Shown: positions 10,026 through 19,578, counted from the stretch's first letter. The stretch: 62,941 bases of DNA from Candidatus Cloacimonadota bacterium (GCA_030613025.1 JAUWMT010000011.1:1-62941), one strand, 5' to 3'. Notes: a model not told the origin generated them from the sequence alone. Numbers and translations are program-made.

Positions 10026-12629
10026 TTAATTAAATAACACAATTTTTTTAATAGAATCATATTCTTTCAAATCATTCTTTGTTTTAAATCTCAGAAAATA
10101 AACACCACTGGCAAGATCATTTGCATCCCATTGTACTGTATGACTGCCAGTTTCTTTCATGCCATCAACGATGGTTGCTACTTTCTGTCCCCGAATATTA
10201 TATAGAGAGATTTTAACTTTTTCGGGTTGATATAGAGAAAATGAGATTTGGCAGGAATTTCTAAAGGGATTTGGGGAAAACTTCAGGTTATAAAAAGATG
10301 TTTGATCATGTCCATCATCAGCAGAAAATCCAGTTTGACCTACGACTGCTCTAATATAAAAATCACACGCCGAAACTGCCCAATTACCTATGTACCAAAC
10401 ACGAGAACGATCAGTAATACCGGGGCTATCGCCAAAAATAACAGGGAAAGAGCTTCTGAATATACAACCACCATGGAAATCTTCATTTAGTTGAAGTCCA
10501 TAAGATCTTAAGTCAACCAATGTCCAAGCATGTGGGGTGCTAGATGTATTGCTTGGGTAAACTGGAATTGGTCCTAATTGTACATTAGTAGGCATCCCAT
10601 TTAAATTTTCCCAAACATAAACATCAACTGTATCTAAGGGGTTGACAGGATCAGTGTAGAAATTAAAAAGCAGGCTGGTGAGATATATTGGGGTAGTAGG
10701 TGAAAAACGTACGGCTATTTTATCATTAAATGAATATGAATATATATATTCAGGAGAACCATCATCATAATAAAGAATTGTTCCAAATATATGACCAAAT
10801 ATTTCACTTTCACCACTATTTGGTGGAGTTGCATTGTCTGTTGCGCTTATATAATAATTAACCCATGTGCCGGCTTCTTGAAATGGTATCGTGAAATAAT
10901 ATATATCTCCAACTACGTTATATGGAATTACTTCAATAAATAATGAATCGTTATCAAGAGAATAATAGAGACTTGCTTCATTTACTCCTGATATATCAGT
11001 GATTTCAGCTGCAATAACTCTATCTTCATCTTCAAGCCAGCTTAATGTGTCGGGATCGGGAGTATGTAAAATTAGGGGGGGGGTTGTATCAATATAACTT
11101 CCTTGAACCATAAAGTCGTCTATATAAATTCCATCACATTCTACAGCACTATCGGAATATAGTCGGAATCTAAATAAAACATCTTCCTTCCCAGCATAAA
11201 AACCGATATCAATAGTTTCATGTGTCCATTCAGTCTGTAATCCATTAAACACATCCATTTGCGTCCATGTAATACCTGAATCCACCGATGCCTCAAAATA
11301 CACAAAATCAAAACTTTCTTCGAGTTCATATTTAGTCCAGAATGTAACTTCAGCGGATTGGTATTGTGATAGATCAATACCCTGACCAATTGTTTGGATC
11401 ATGTTTTGGTTGGGAGGATAATCGGAATCTGGAGAGTCTGTTAAACAATGACTTCCTGAGTATGATGTCTCATCAGTTAGCGACCAACTTCCGTACCAAT
11501 TACACATGCCGTTTTCAAAATCATCAAAAAATGATGTGGGATTCGGACCGGGATAAAGCATGATATTAAACTCACCGCTTGGATTTACCAATAATGTATC
11601 AAACGGTTCATATCCCGCTCTAAATGCAACCAAAGTTAAAGTGTCTTGTGGAACCTCGTTCAATACATATTGACCAAATACATCTGTTGTATCAATAACA
11701 TTACCAAGGGCAACAATTGTTCCTGAAAGATCCGGAGGGTTATCGCTAAGATCCACAGTGCCGTATAGTGTATTAGTACTCAAATAATTTGTTTCCCAAA
11801 TATCAAAATTACCGAATCCACCAGCTCTTTGGGATACAAAGACCATCTTTGTTCCGTTTCCTGATATAGCTGGCCATTGGTCTGTTTCTCCACAATTAAC
11901 AACAGGTCCTAAGTTCGTTGCTGCAGACCATTCATCTCCACTCCATTGAGAAACATATATATCTGATCCACCCATTCCACCAGCTCTATCGGAAGAGAAA
12001 TACATCTTTTGCCCATCAGCCGTTACGGATGGATGGGAATCATCATCAGCAGTATTCGCATAACCCGGGATTAGTTGAGGTGCAGACCAAGTAGAGCCAA
12101 CTAATACTGAAACGTAAATATCTTGCTCTCCTATACCAGACGATCTTTCTGAAGAAAAATACATGTGCCGTCCATCGCTGGTAATGAATGGATGAAAATC
12201 ATTATTTACACTATTTACTTCTGCTACTGGAACCGGCGTTCCCCAGTCACCACTAACCTTATGGCTTACCCATATGTCAAAACCACCCATACCACCAGCT
12301 CTAATTGAAGAAAAGTAAATAGAATTTCCATCAGGCGATAAACATGGTGATATTTCTAAAGAACTTGTATTAACAGGACTTCCGACATTCATAACAGGTT
12401 GCCATACATTACTCTGTAGATCAGATTTCCATATATCCATGGAACCCAATCCACCACTTCTGAAAGAACCTATATAAAGAGTATCTCCCGTAGCATTAAG
12501 CCATGGTGAATTATCAGCTACACTACTATTAACACCATCTCCCAAATTTACCGGTGGTTGCCATTGAGCTGATATTGTAGATGTGAAAAATATTATAATT
12601 AAAATCAATATAGAAATTTTTAATTTCAT
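10026..12629 (-). CDS. Secreted PD40 propeller protein with MAM-like module and sorting domain
   Basis: This is an 867-residue exported protein with N-terminal signal peptide (MKLKISILILIIIFFTSTISA). Five WD40-like PD40 (TolB-type) repeats follow in residues about 30-275, each of the form P-x-x-x-x-D/G-G-x-x-x-Y-F-S-S-x-R-x-G-G-x-G-x-x-D-I-W/Y. Next come a carboxypeptidase-regulatory-like module (TLYGTVDLSDNPPDLSG), a choice-of-anchor/MAM-like module starting FFDDFENGMCNWYG, an Ig-like stretch (DTTPPLILHTPDPDT) and the terminal sorting domain (FSPNPFRNSCQISFSL, YNIRGQKV, SGVYFLRF). The PD40 block resembles OmpA-associated and TolB-like propellers, so binding of a protein or glycan at the surface is likely. 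No catalytic residues were recognised. The 38-bp element at 12726-12763 lies about 100 bp upstream. Confidence 0.9.
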   Translation of the reverse strand: MKLKISILILIIIFFTSTISAQWQPPVNLGDGVNSSVADNSPWLNATGDTLYIGSFRSGGLGSMDIWKSDLQSNVWQPVMNVGSPVNTSSLEISPCLSPDGNSIYFSSIRAGGMGGFDIWVSHKVSGDWGTPVPVAEVNSVNNDFHPFITSDGRHMYFSSERSSGIGEQDIYVSVLVGSTWSAPQLIPGYANTADDDSHPSVTADGQKMYFSSDRAGGMGGSDIYVSQWSGDEWSAATNLGPVVNCGETDQWPAISGNGTKMVFVSQRAGGFGNFDIWETNYLSTNTLYGTVDLSDNPPDLSGTIVALGNVIDTTDVFGQYVLNEVPQDTLTLVAFRAGYEPFDTLLVNPSGEFNIMLYPGPNPTSFFDDFENGMCNWYGSWSLTDETSYSGSHCLTDSPDSDYPPNQNMIQTIGQGIDLSQYQSAEVTFWTKYELEESFDFVYFEASVDSGITWTQMDVFNGLQTEWTHETIDIGFYAGKEDVLFRFRLYSDSAVECDGIYIDDFMVQGSYIDTTPPLILHTPDPDTLSWLEDEDRVIAAEITDISGVNEASLYYSLDNDSLFIEVIPYNVVGDIYYFTIPFQEAGTWVNYYISATDNATPPNSGESEIFGHIFGTILYYDDGSPEYIYSYSFNDKIAVRFSPTTPIYLTSLLFNFYTDPVNPLDTVDVYVWENLNGMPTNVQLGPIPVYPSNTSSTPHAWTLVDLRSYGLQLNEDFHGGCIFRSSFPVIFGDSPGITDRSRVWYIGNWAVSACDFYIRAVVGQTGFSADDGHDQTSFYNLKFSPNPFRNSCQISFSLYQPEKVKISLYNIRGQKVATIVDGMKETGSHTVQWDANDLASGVYFLRFKTKNDLKEYDSIKKIVLFN

Positions 12630-12725
12630 TAAATTACCTCTCGAAATATAATTAATTGGAATAATAAAAATTGCATTTTATTACAAACAATACCAACTCT
12701 CGACCTGAGATTACGTCGCACAAAA

Positions 12726-12763
12726 GGCTGGTAACCTATTTTCGACATTAACATTCTCGCGTT
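12726..12763 (-). promoter_or_regulatory. 38-bp shared upstream element, copy 2
   Basis: This is the second copy of the element at 9952-9989, differing at one base (GAC preceded by C instead of T). It lies about 100 bp upstream of the ATG of the 867-residue PD40 protein gene and in the same orientation as copy 1. Its position upstream of a second cargo gene suggests a shared control site, but the role is inferred only. Confidence 0.5.
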
Positions 12764-13031
12764 CTTTCTATCTTTCATTTTTATCAAATTTAAGAATATA
12801 TATAATACTCTTTATTCAATTCATTTTTTTAATACCCAAAATTTTGTTGTCAATAATTTTCTTAAAAACTTTAAATCTCCTTAAACCTTTGAAGAATATA
12901 GCAGTTGTTGGGATTAAATTTTTGTTCATCATTCTTAATTCATTGTTTAAATTCATGTTGAAGATCCGAAATTTCATTTTAAATTTTTTATTACTTACCA
13001 TATTGAGAATTAAATAATTTTTTGTAAAGTT
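12764..13031. other. AT-rich intergenic stretch without a convincing gene
   Basis: This AT-rich stretch separates the PD40 protein gene from the NYN-domain gene. A 61-codon minus-strand frame (12816-13001) exists, but it has no ribosome binding site and a low-complexity Lys/Asn/Ile-rich product, so it is not called. No terminator-grade hairpin was seen. Confidence 0.4.
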
Positions 13032-13868
13032 TTAATAATGATAAATAAGTTTAATATGCTCTGCCTGCCAACCTTTATCTTTGACAGGTTTTATCTCGAA
13101 TTCAAATATCTGTTCGCGATTTGGAAGAGACGAAGTTTCAATATTTTCCTGTATCTGTGAACTATGCACAAAGGCCGTATCGTATGGAGATTCGGATTTC
13201 CTGGAATCAGTAATCCATAAACCTCCACTCAGACTTTTCATAAATCTCATAAAGCCAAAACCCTTGTCCGGGAAAAAGGAATAGCAGACACCCCGAACAA
13301 TTTTTCTTTTTTCATTATCATCTTTATCATCGTATTTATATTGATTTTCAATAAGTGAAAGTTCCGGAACTAAGTATCCGGAAGTAAAAACATCAGCTTC
13401 ATTTCTGAGGACATGAGAAACATTTTTGAAAGCCAACACTTCCACTCTGCACCCTTTATTTTGTAAAGCTCTGACCACCTGTACAAAGTCACCATCTCCT
13501 GTTACCAGCAGCACATAGTCGAGTCTTTCTGACTGCATCAAAGCATCAACAGCCATATCAAGGTCTGCATTGGCTTTACCGTAACGGTTTCCCTGTTCAT
13601 CATAAAACCAGCGAACAACTTTTACAATAACTTTATATCCGAAATCCCTGAGAATGGAATGGAAATTTCGTGAACGTTCTCTATAATCCGAATTTTTTTT
13701 TGCCATTTCCTCATCATAAGCAACGTATGCATTCAACCGGATGGCTACGCCATTGTCCCTGCAGGCAAATTCTCGAAGAATATTATATTGCATACCAAAA
13801 CCACCATTTTGTGCAATGTTGACAACATCAACATAAACACCGACTTTTATCTGACCGTTTCTTTCCAT
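13032..13868 (-). CDS. NYN-domain (LabA-like) RNase-like protein with cold-shock-like C-terminus
   Basis: The 278-residue product begins with a NYN/PIN-like fold: a first acidic strand (KVGVYVDVVNIAQNGG), the central ADLDMAVDALM segment and the TGDGDFVQVV motif. These give the conserved aspartates that coordinate metal in this nuclease superfamily. From about residue 195 the sequence GVCYSFFPDKGFGFMRF ... TAFVHSSQI matches the cold-shock/S1-like nucleic-acid-binding pattern (F-x-x-x-K-G-F-G-F and FVH-S-x-I). The predicted role is cytoplasmic RNA binding with possible endoribonuclease activity; catalysis is not shown. The gene stands alone and is divergent from mutL. Confidence 0.85.
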   Translation of the reverse strand: MERNGQIKVGVYVDVVNIAQNGGFGMQYNILREFACRDNGVAIRLNAYVAYDEEMAKKNSDYRERSRNFHSILRDFGYKVIVKVVRWFYDEQGNRYGKANADLDMAVDALMQSERLDYVLLVTGDGDFVQVVRALQNKGCRVEVLAFKNVSHVLRNEADVFTSGYLVPELSLIENQYKYDDKDDNEKRKIVRGVCYSFFPDKGFGFMRFMKSLSGGLWITDSRKSESPYDTAFVHSSQIQENIETSSLPNREQIFEFEIKPVKDKGWQAEHIKLIYHY

Positions 13869-13997
13869 ATAATCTCCATTACAAATATAAAATTAATAAT
13901 TCAAAATCGAAAAATTCAGGATATTCAAGTCAAGAAAATTCTTGACTGAAAAAAAATATCATTTTGTTTACACACAAAATTATTGATTGAAATGACT

Positions 13998-15821
13998 ATG
14001 AGCCGAATTAGAATATTAGATGAAAAAGTGATCAACCATATTGCTGCCGGTGAGATCATTGAAAGACCTGCTTCCGTAGTGAAGGAACTGGTCGAGAATG
14101 CCGTTGACTCAAATGCAACAAAGATAGTGATCAATGTTGTAGATGGCGGTAAAAAACTTATTGAGGTCATTGATAATGGTAGCGGTATGACCCGGGACGA
14201 TGCGCTTCTTTCTTTGGAGCGCCATGCCACAAGTAAGATATATTCTCTTGATGATATACAAAGCATCTCAACCCTTGGTTTTCGTGGTGAAGCCCTTCCA
14301 AGTATTGCATCAGTTTCTGATATGGAAATTATCTCGTTGCCACAAAATGAGAAAAACGAACCTGCAACCTTCATCCGTATCAAAGGTGGAGATATTCAGA
14401 ATGTATCACAGATCGGCGGTACACCAGGCACAACAATTCGGGTGAAGAATCTTTTTAAGAATGTTCCTGCGCGTCAAAAATTTCTGAAAACCACCCAAAC
14501 CGAGATGCAGCATATCACAAGAACTATTCAACACCTTGCCTGCACTCATCATGACATCAGCTTCAAACTTATTCACAATAATCGAGAAATCTTGAACTTC
14601 CCCAAAGTGGAGTTCTTCGAAAAACGCATCGTGGAAATCTTTGGAGATAACTTTTTCAAAAACAATGTAATACCGGTGCAGACTTCTCAAGAAGGGATAA
14701 AATTACAGGGTTTCATTGGTTCTTATCATGAGGATGCCGAATGGCAAAAAATCCATTATTTATATATTAATGAAAGATACATTAATGATAAGATCGTTTA
14801 CAGTGCGATAAAAAAAGCTTACGAACCCTTCACCAAGAAAAGTCTTTTAAAAAATCAACTTCCTCTGTATATTCTTCTGCTTGAACTTCCCGGAGACCTG
14901 ATCGATGTGAATGTATCCCCCACCAAAACCGAGGTACGTTTCAAGGATTCGCGAATAATATTCAGCTTTATCAAAACTTCTCTTACCAACTCATTGTTAG
15001 ATTATGAACGCCAGAAATACGCAGAGTTTCATCAGGACAATGCAACACAATCCGGTCTAAATCCTACTCATGAAACAGGAGAGCAAAGATCGCAGCATAG
15101 AATTTCTCCTCCCATCGGTACACCTGAGAAACAGGACTCGCACCAGGATCTTTTCACAAAGACAAGAAAAGATGTGCAGCTTGCTTATTTATTTGAAGAT
15201 AATGTAATAAAAAATAAGAACAAGATCATCGAATCGGAAATTGTAAATCCCTGGCAAATAGACAATTCATTCATAGTTGTTGAAATTAAAAGCGGAATGC
15301 TTATTGTTGACCAGCATGCAGCTCATGAGAGAATCCAATATGAAAAGATAAAGCACAGACTTGAGCACAATGAAAAGAGATTGGATGGTCAAAAGCTTCT
15401 CTTCCCTCTTGTGATCGATCTGCCAAAGCATCTGCAAAAGATCATTCCTGATTTTATCGAAGAATACCGGGAGATGTTCTTGAAGGTTGGTTTTAAGATA
15501 AAGGTTTTCAGCGGCAATTCGATAATCGTTGAAGAGATACCAAAGGATCTTCTTGAGTGGAAAAAGGGAGATATACTTGTTGAGATTTTCAAACAGATCG
15601 AGGAAGAGTTTTCACCCGATGGAGATTTTCGGGATACGCTTGCAAAATCCTATGCCTGCCATGCATCGATCAAACTACATCATAAATTAAGCAAAAAGGA
15701 AATGCTGGAGCTTATCAATCGTCTTTTCGCATGCAAGAATCCCTTCTTCTGTCCGCATGGACGTCCGACAATTATTGAAATCACTTTTGAAGAATTAAAA
15801 AAACGGTTCAAGCGAATATAA
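13998..15821 (+). CDS. mutL: DNA mismatch repair protein MutL
   Basis: MutL couples mismatch recognition by MutS to strand incision. The N-terminal GHKL ATPase motifs are all visible: ENAVDS, DNGSGM, TLGFRGEALPSIASVS and GTTIRVKNLFKNVPARQKFL. The C-terminal dimerisation/endonuclease domain carries VDQHAAHERIQYE, which fits the DQHA(X)2E(X)4E metal-binding motif, plus ACHASIK and CPHGRP. This MutL should therefore be a latent nicking endonuclease, as in bacteria without MutH. Three in-frame starts exist: TTG at 13983, ATG at 13992 and ATG at 13998. The last gives MSRIRILDE, the usual family N-terminus, and no site has a strong Shine-Dalgarno. The length of about 607 residues is normal. A bidirectional terminator follows. 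Confidence 0.96.
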   Translation: MSRIRILDEKVINHIAAGEIIERPASVVKELVENAVDSNATKIVINVVDGGKKLIEVIDNGSGMTRDDALLSLERHATSKIYSLDDIQSISTLGFRGEALPSIASVSDMEIISLPQNEKNEPATFIRIKGGDIQNVSQIGGTPGTTIRVKNLFKNVPARQKFLKTTQTEMQHITRTIQHLACTHHDISFKLIHNNREILNFPKVEFFEKRIVEIFGDNFFKNNVIPVQTSQEGIKLQGFIGSYHEDAEWQKIHYLYINERYINDKIVYSAIKKAYEPFTKKSLLKNQLPLYILLLELPGDLIDVNVSPTKTEVRFKDSRIIFSFIKTSLTNSLLDYERQKYAEFHQDNATQSGLNPTHETGEQRSQHRISPPIGTPEKQDSHQDLFTKTRKDVQLAYLFEDNVIKNKNKIIESEIVNPWQIDNSFIVVEIKSGMLIVDQHAAHERIQYEKIKHRLEHNEKRLDGQKLLFPLVIDLPKHLQKIIPDFIEEYREMFLKVGFKIKVFSGNSIIVEEIPKDLLEWKKGDILVEIFKQIEEEFSPDGDFRDTLAKSYACHASIKLHHKLSKKEMLELINRLFACKNPFFCPHGRPTIIEITFEELKKRFKRI

Positions 15822-15824
15822 AAA

Positions 15825-15850
15825 AAGCCCGAAGAATACTCCTCGGGCTT
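15825..15850. terminator. Bidirectional terminator between mutL and a secreted-protein gene
   Basis: The stem AAGCCCGA/TCGGGCTT (15825-15832 and 15843-15850) with a 10-base loop sits between two convergent stops (15821 plus, 15871 minus). A run of A precedes it, so on the minus strand the hairpin is followed by a strong U-tract. On the plus strand the U-tract is weak. It probably serves the minus-strand gene best. Confidence 0.75.
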
Positions 15851-15870
15851 AAAAGAATTTTACAAATTCC

Positions 15871-16926
15871 TTAGCGAATTACCATCACTTTATGAATATT
15901 TTCAACATTATCAGTTACGATTCTGGTGAAATATATACCTGTGGGAACTTCATTGCCGGAATTGTCAGTTCCATTCCATGTTACAGAATGGACATCAGCG
16001 ATCATGTTTTCATTTGAAAGATTTTTCACAAGCTGTCCTTTGATGTTATATACATCGACAGATACATGTGCGGCTTCTTTCAGAGAGAAGCTGAAGGTCG
16101 TGCTCTGATCAAATGGATTGGGTGAATTGGTAATTGAATTCATCACAATAGGACTATTATCCACTGATACACCGCCGCCTGTTAGCCAGTCATACATAAC
16201 ACCAAGCAGGTTATTCTGTGTGACAGGATCATTAATTGCTGCAAATGAAAGAGTGGTAAAGATCGATCTGAATACACCGGTGTCTTTCTGAACAGCACAA
16301 ATACCTACTGGAATAGGACTATCCACCTGGAAAAGATCCATTGCATCGGCTGTAACACTCCAGGTCTCATCAATATACAAGCCCTCTTTTGCAGTTGTGA
16401 AAATATCAGAAGCTGTGAAGGTATATCCTTCCACACAAGAACCAACAACACCTGAACCATTCAGGAGATCAGGATCTTCAATTAACCACTCGTCCTGCCA
16501 TACATTAGCAAGACCGAGATAGTCATAAGGGAACTGACCTGCAACTAAGGTTCCTGCACTTTGATAGGAAGCCCAAAGGTAATCCTGTCCTGCAAAGAAA
16601 AGTGAACCGCCACCATCAAGATAGCTGCCAACCTTTGTTTCAGATTCCGGTGTCATACAGTCGTCACCAAAATAGCCCCAGCATTCACCACTGAACCAAA
16701 TAATGCAATCATGCATCTGCATAGTTGCAAGATCCGGTGTAAGCAAATCGGTTTGAACTTGAAAGTAGGTATAGGTAATACCATTTGCAATGAGTGCAAC
16801 TTCGTAATAAGGCCAGCAGTCAGTATAACCGCCCTCGCTAAGATCGTGGTCAACAACAAGAACATTTGCATGAGCAAAAGTAGCCGCCAAAAGACCAATA
16901 ATTAAAAGCAAGAGAATTTTTTTCAT
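15871..16926 (-). CDS. Secreted protein with glutamine-amidotransferase-like N-terminus and sorting domain
   Basis: This is a 351-residue exported protein with signal peptide MKKILLLLIIGLLAATFAHA. The central part (VLVVDHDLSEGGYTDCWPYY ... CIIWFSGECW ... YLDGGGSLFFAGQDYLWAS) looks like the flavodoxin-like fold of class I glutamine-amidotransferase-type domains found in surface proteins of this group. A full Cys-His-Glu triad cannot be assigned by eye, so it is probably non-catalytic. The C-terminus is a FlgD-like sorting domain (NSPNPFDQSTTFSFSL, YNIKGQLV, TGIYFTRI). The specific function is unknown. The gene is divergent from lepA across a 250-bp spacer. Confidence 0.85.
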   Translation of the reverse strand: MKKILLLLIIGLLAATFAHANVLVVDHDLSEGGYTDCWPYYEVALIANGITYTYFQVQTDLLTPDLATMQMHDCIIWFSGECWGYFGDDCMTPESETKVGSYLDGGGSLFFAGQDYLWASYQSAGTLVAGQFPYDYLGLANVWQDEWLIEDPDLLNGSGVVGSCVEGYTFTASDIFTTAKEGLYIDETWSVTADAMDLFQVDSPIPVGICAVQKDTGVFRSIFTTLSFAAINDPVTQNNLLGVMYDWLTGGGVSVDNSPIVMNSITNSPNPFDQSTTFSFSLKEAAHVSVDVYNIKGQLVKNLSNENMIADVHSVTWNGTDNSGNEVPTGIYFTRIVTDNVENIHKVMVIR

Positions 16927-17176
16927 ATTTGTTACTCCATTTTTTTGTGATTTTTATAAACTTCATCGTATTCGATGATACCTTTCAAAGAAATTAACAT
17001 TCCATGTATTATCATTGTTGAAATTTTCATATGAATATCCAAGACCTCTCTATTTATCTTATTAGTGATTCATTGAATTTTTTAAAAATCTTCGTCAACT
17101 TTTTTTTTATCTTGATGAAATTTATTGTCCCTAAAATTTTGGATACAAATAATTTCAAGAAAAAGAGTTACATTAT

Positions 17177-18970
17177 ATGATAAGAGAAAATATTCGAAAT
17201 TTCTGTATAATCGCCCATATCGATCATGGAAAATCTACGCTTGCAGATAGATTTCTGGAGCTTACTAATACTGTAGAAAAACATACGATTGACCAAATTC
17301 TTGATGACATGGATCTGGAGCGGGAGCGTGGAATTACAATAAAAGCTCATCCCATCAGGATGAATTATGAATTGAATGGGAAAAAATATATACTGAATCT
17401 TATAGATACTCCCGGGCATGTTGACTTTTCATATGAAGTATCCCGAAGTATTGCAGCATGTGAAGGAGCCATCCTTCTCGTTGATGCCACGCAGGGAATA
17501 GAAGCACAAACCCTGAGCAATCTCTATATTGCGCTGGATTACGATCTGGAAATAATTCCTGTGATCAATAAAATTGATCTTCCCGCAGCAAATGTGGAAC
17601 GAAGAAGGCATGAGCTGGCAAATCTGCTTGGTGTTTTTGATGAAGAAGTTCTTGCAACAAGTGCAAAGGAAGGTATTGGTATAGAAGAAATCCTTGCAGA
17701 AGTTATCGAGAAAGTACCTCCACCACGTTCTGAAATCAAAGAAACCCGGGCTCTTATTTTTGATTCACAATATAATCAATATCGCGGGGTCGTGGTTCAT
17801 ATCCGTCTTTTTGATGGATCGCTTGAGAGAGGGGATGAAATACTCTTGCACTCGACGAATAGGAAATATCAAATTGAGGATATTGGTTATTTTTCCCTTA
17901 AGATGGAACCATGTAAAAAACTGGAGTTCGGCGAGGTCGGATATATCATTGCAGGCATCAAAGGCGTTCGCGAGGCAAAGGTTGGTGACACTATCACACA
18001 GGCAGAAAATCCAGCTAAAGTTGCACTGCCGGATTTTAAAAACCCCAAACCAATGGTGTTCAGCGGCATTTATCCTCTGGACGGAAACGATTATAATAAT
18101 CTACGGGATGCTCTTGCAAAATTCCAATTGAATGACACCTCGCTTGTTTACGAACCGGAAAATTCTGCGATTTTGGGATTTGGCTTCCGCTGTGGATTCC
18201 TCGGTATGCTCCATCTGGAAATATTTAAGGAACGCATCAATCGTGAATATGATATTCCAATCATTTCAACCACTCCAAGCGTAGAATTCAAAATAAAACT
18301 CGATAATGACAAAGAAGTTCTCATTGATAATCCTTCACAAATGCCTGATGAAGCCACTATTCATTATATCGAAGAGCCAATTATGAAGTGCGAGATCCTT
18401 GTTCCCAGCGAGTATATCGGCAATATCATGCAGCTTGCACAGGAACGCCGTGGCATACAGAAGGATCTGGAATATATTGATGAGGACAGGGTAAGCATCA
18501 AATATGAATTCCCTCTTATTGAGATACTTTTCGATTTTTATGATAAGCTCAAATCCGTGAGCCGCGGCTATGCATCATTTGATTATGAATACAAAGAGCA
18601 CAGAAGATCGGACGTGGTAAAGGTTGATATTCTTGTGAATGGCGGACGGATTGACTCGATGTCCTTCATTACTCATCGGGATAAAGCATATTCGTGGGGA
18701 AAAAGTATCACAGATGAACTCTCGAACATAATTCACCGTCACCTCTTTAAAATTGCGATACAGGCAGCGATAGGTGGTAAGATCATTGCAAGAAGCACTA
18801 TTAATGCACTGCGGAAAAATGTGACTGCGAAATGTTATGGAGGGGATATTACACGTAAAAGAAAATTATTGGAAAAGCAGAAAAAAGGCAAGAAGCGAAT
18901 GAAGGAGATCGGTCAGGTCAGTATCCCCCAGGAGGCATTCCTTGCTGTGCTGAAAGCAGATAGAAGTTAG
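17177..18970 (+). CDS. lepA: Elongation factor 4 (LepA), back-translocating ribosomal GTPase
   Basis: LepA is a ribosome-dependent GTPase that can reverse translocation and acts in 30S biogenesis and translation under stress. The 597-residue product shows the G motifs AHIDHGKSTLADR, ERERGITIKA, DTPGHVDFSYEVSRS and NKIDLP. The LepA-specific C-terminal end KCYGGDITRKRKLLEKQKKG and the typical IPQEAFLAVL finish are also present. Length matches the family (about 600). The start at 17177 is preceded by a purine-rich stretch (AAAAAGAG). The gene stands alone; the MITE-like repeat starts 90 bp downstream. Confidence 0.98.
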   Translation: MIRENIRNFCIIAHIDHGKSTLADRFLELTNTVEKHTIDQILDDMDLERERGITIKAHPIRMNYELNGKKYILNLIDTPGHVDFSYEVSRSIAACEGAILLVDATQGIEAQTLSNLYIALDYDLEIIPVINKIDLPAANVERRRHELANLLGVFDEEVLATSAKEGIGIEEILAEVIEKVPPPRSEIKETRALIFDSQYNQYRGVVVHIRLFDGSLERGDEILLHSTNRKYQIEDIGYFSLKMEPCKKLEFGEVGYIIAGIKGVREAKVGDTITQAENPAKVALPDFKNPKPMVFSGIYPLDGNDYNNLRDALAKFQLNDTSLVYEPENSAILGFGFRCGFLGMLHLEIFKERINREYDIPIISTTPSVEFKIKLDNDKEVLIDNPSQMPDEATIHYIEEPIMKCEILVPSEYIGNIMQLAQERRGIQKDLEYIDEDRVSIKYEFPLIEILFDFYDKLKSVSRGYASFDYEYKEHRRSDVVKVDILVNGGRIDSMSFITHRDKAYSWGKSITDELSNIIHRHLFKIAIQAAIGGKIIARSTINALRKNVTAKCYGGDITRKRKLLEKQKKGKKRMKEIGQVSIPQEAFLAVLKADRS

Positions 18971-19059
18971 ATCAAATTTTATATTCGCATATTTTCAATT
19001 TTCAATAATTGATGTCCCTATTATCTTTTGAGTATCTATTTGGAGTAGTCGACTTCGCA

Positions 19060-19213
19060 GACTGGACTTCATCGCGAAGCAGGTGGAGTTCAGAATGCAA
19101 GCAAACAATCGGAAGATCAGCAAGCTGAACATTCCGATGTTTCACAACCCGCAACCCGCAACCCACAACCCGCAACTCGCAACCCGCAACCCGTTTCCGT
19201 CTCAAGTCCAGTC
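19060..19213. repeat. MITE-like element with 7-bp minisatellite, copy 1
   Basis: This 154-bp element has perfect 10-bp terminal inverted repeats, GACTGGACTT at 19060-19069 and AAGTCCAGTC at 19204-19213. After a unique part of about 80 bp it holds seven tandem copies of a 7-bp unit, consensus CAACCCG (variants CAACTCG, CAACCCA), ending in TTTCCG. A second copy with ten units lies at 19640-19814. It contains no gene: frames that run through it only translate the 7-bp unit into RVAGCEL-type repeats. It is likely a non-autonomous mobile element or intergenic repeat. Confidence 0.8.
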
Positions 19214-19251
19214 CAACCGAATACAAATAATATGCTGCCATATTTCGTTCG

Positions 19252-19578
19252 TCATATTATGATACCTTCGTCAAATATATTACGAAACAGGGCATATTCC
19301 TTTGCAAGCAATTCGTTTTTCTCTAAAAAGAACAAATTGATAACACAGTTATTTTCTAAACTGATTTTTGCCCGTATTTTACTACAGCGTTCTCTTTCTT
19401 TGTATCTACTTGCAATATCATCGAGAACTACTGCAATATCTATATCAGAATCCTCATTGGCTTCATTCCTCGCATAAGAACCATACAGATAAACTAATTT
19501 TAGTTTGGAACCATAGATGTTTTTTAAATTATCTTGTATTTTTTTTGCAAGGGCTAATGCTTCTTTTCTATTTATCAT
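19252..19578 (-). CDS. Orphan MNT-type nucleotidyltransferase (minimal, 108 residues)
   Basis: The product carries the DNA polymerase beta-like minimal nucleotidyltransferase signature G-S-Y-A-R ... S-D-I-D-I-A-V, with the GS pair and the D-x-D catalytic aspartates intact in LVYLYGSYARNEANEDSD followed by IDIAVV. MNT proteins normally pair with a HEPN partner in MntA-HepT toxin-antitoxin systems, where MntA AMPylates and silences the HEPN RNase. No HEPN gene is adjacent here, so this copy is an orphan or a remnant. It lies precisely between two MITE-like repeats, which suggests the segment was moved or duplicated as a unit. The ATG at 19578 is the only good start, without a clear Shine-Dalgarno. 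Confidence 0.85.
   Translation of the reverse strand: MINRKEALALAKKIQDNLKNIYGSKLKLVYLYGSYARNEANEDSDIDIAVVLDDIASRYKERERCSKIRAKISLENNCVINLFFLEKNELLAKEYALFRNIFDEGIII

Noticed and set aside
12816-13001. 61-codon minus-strand frame between the PD40 and NYN genes
   Set aside because: Low-complexity AT-rich sequence, no Shine-Dalgarno and no family resemblance.
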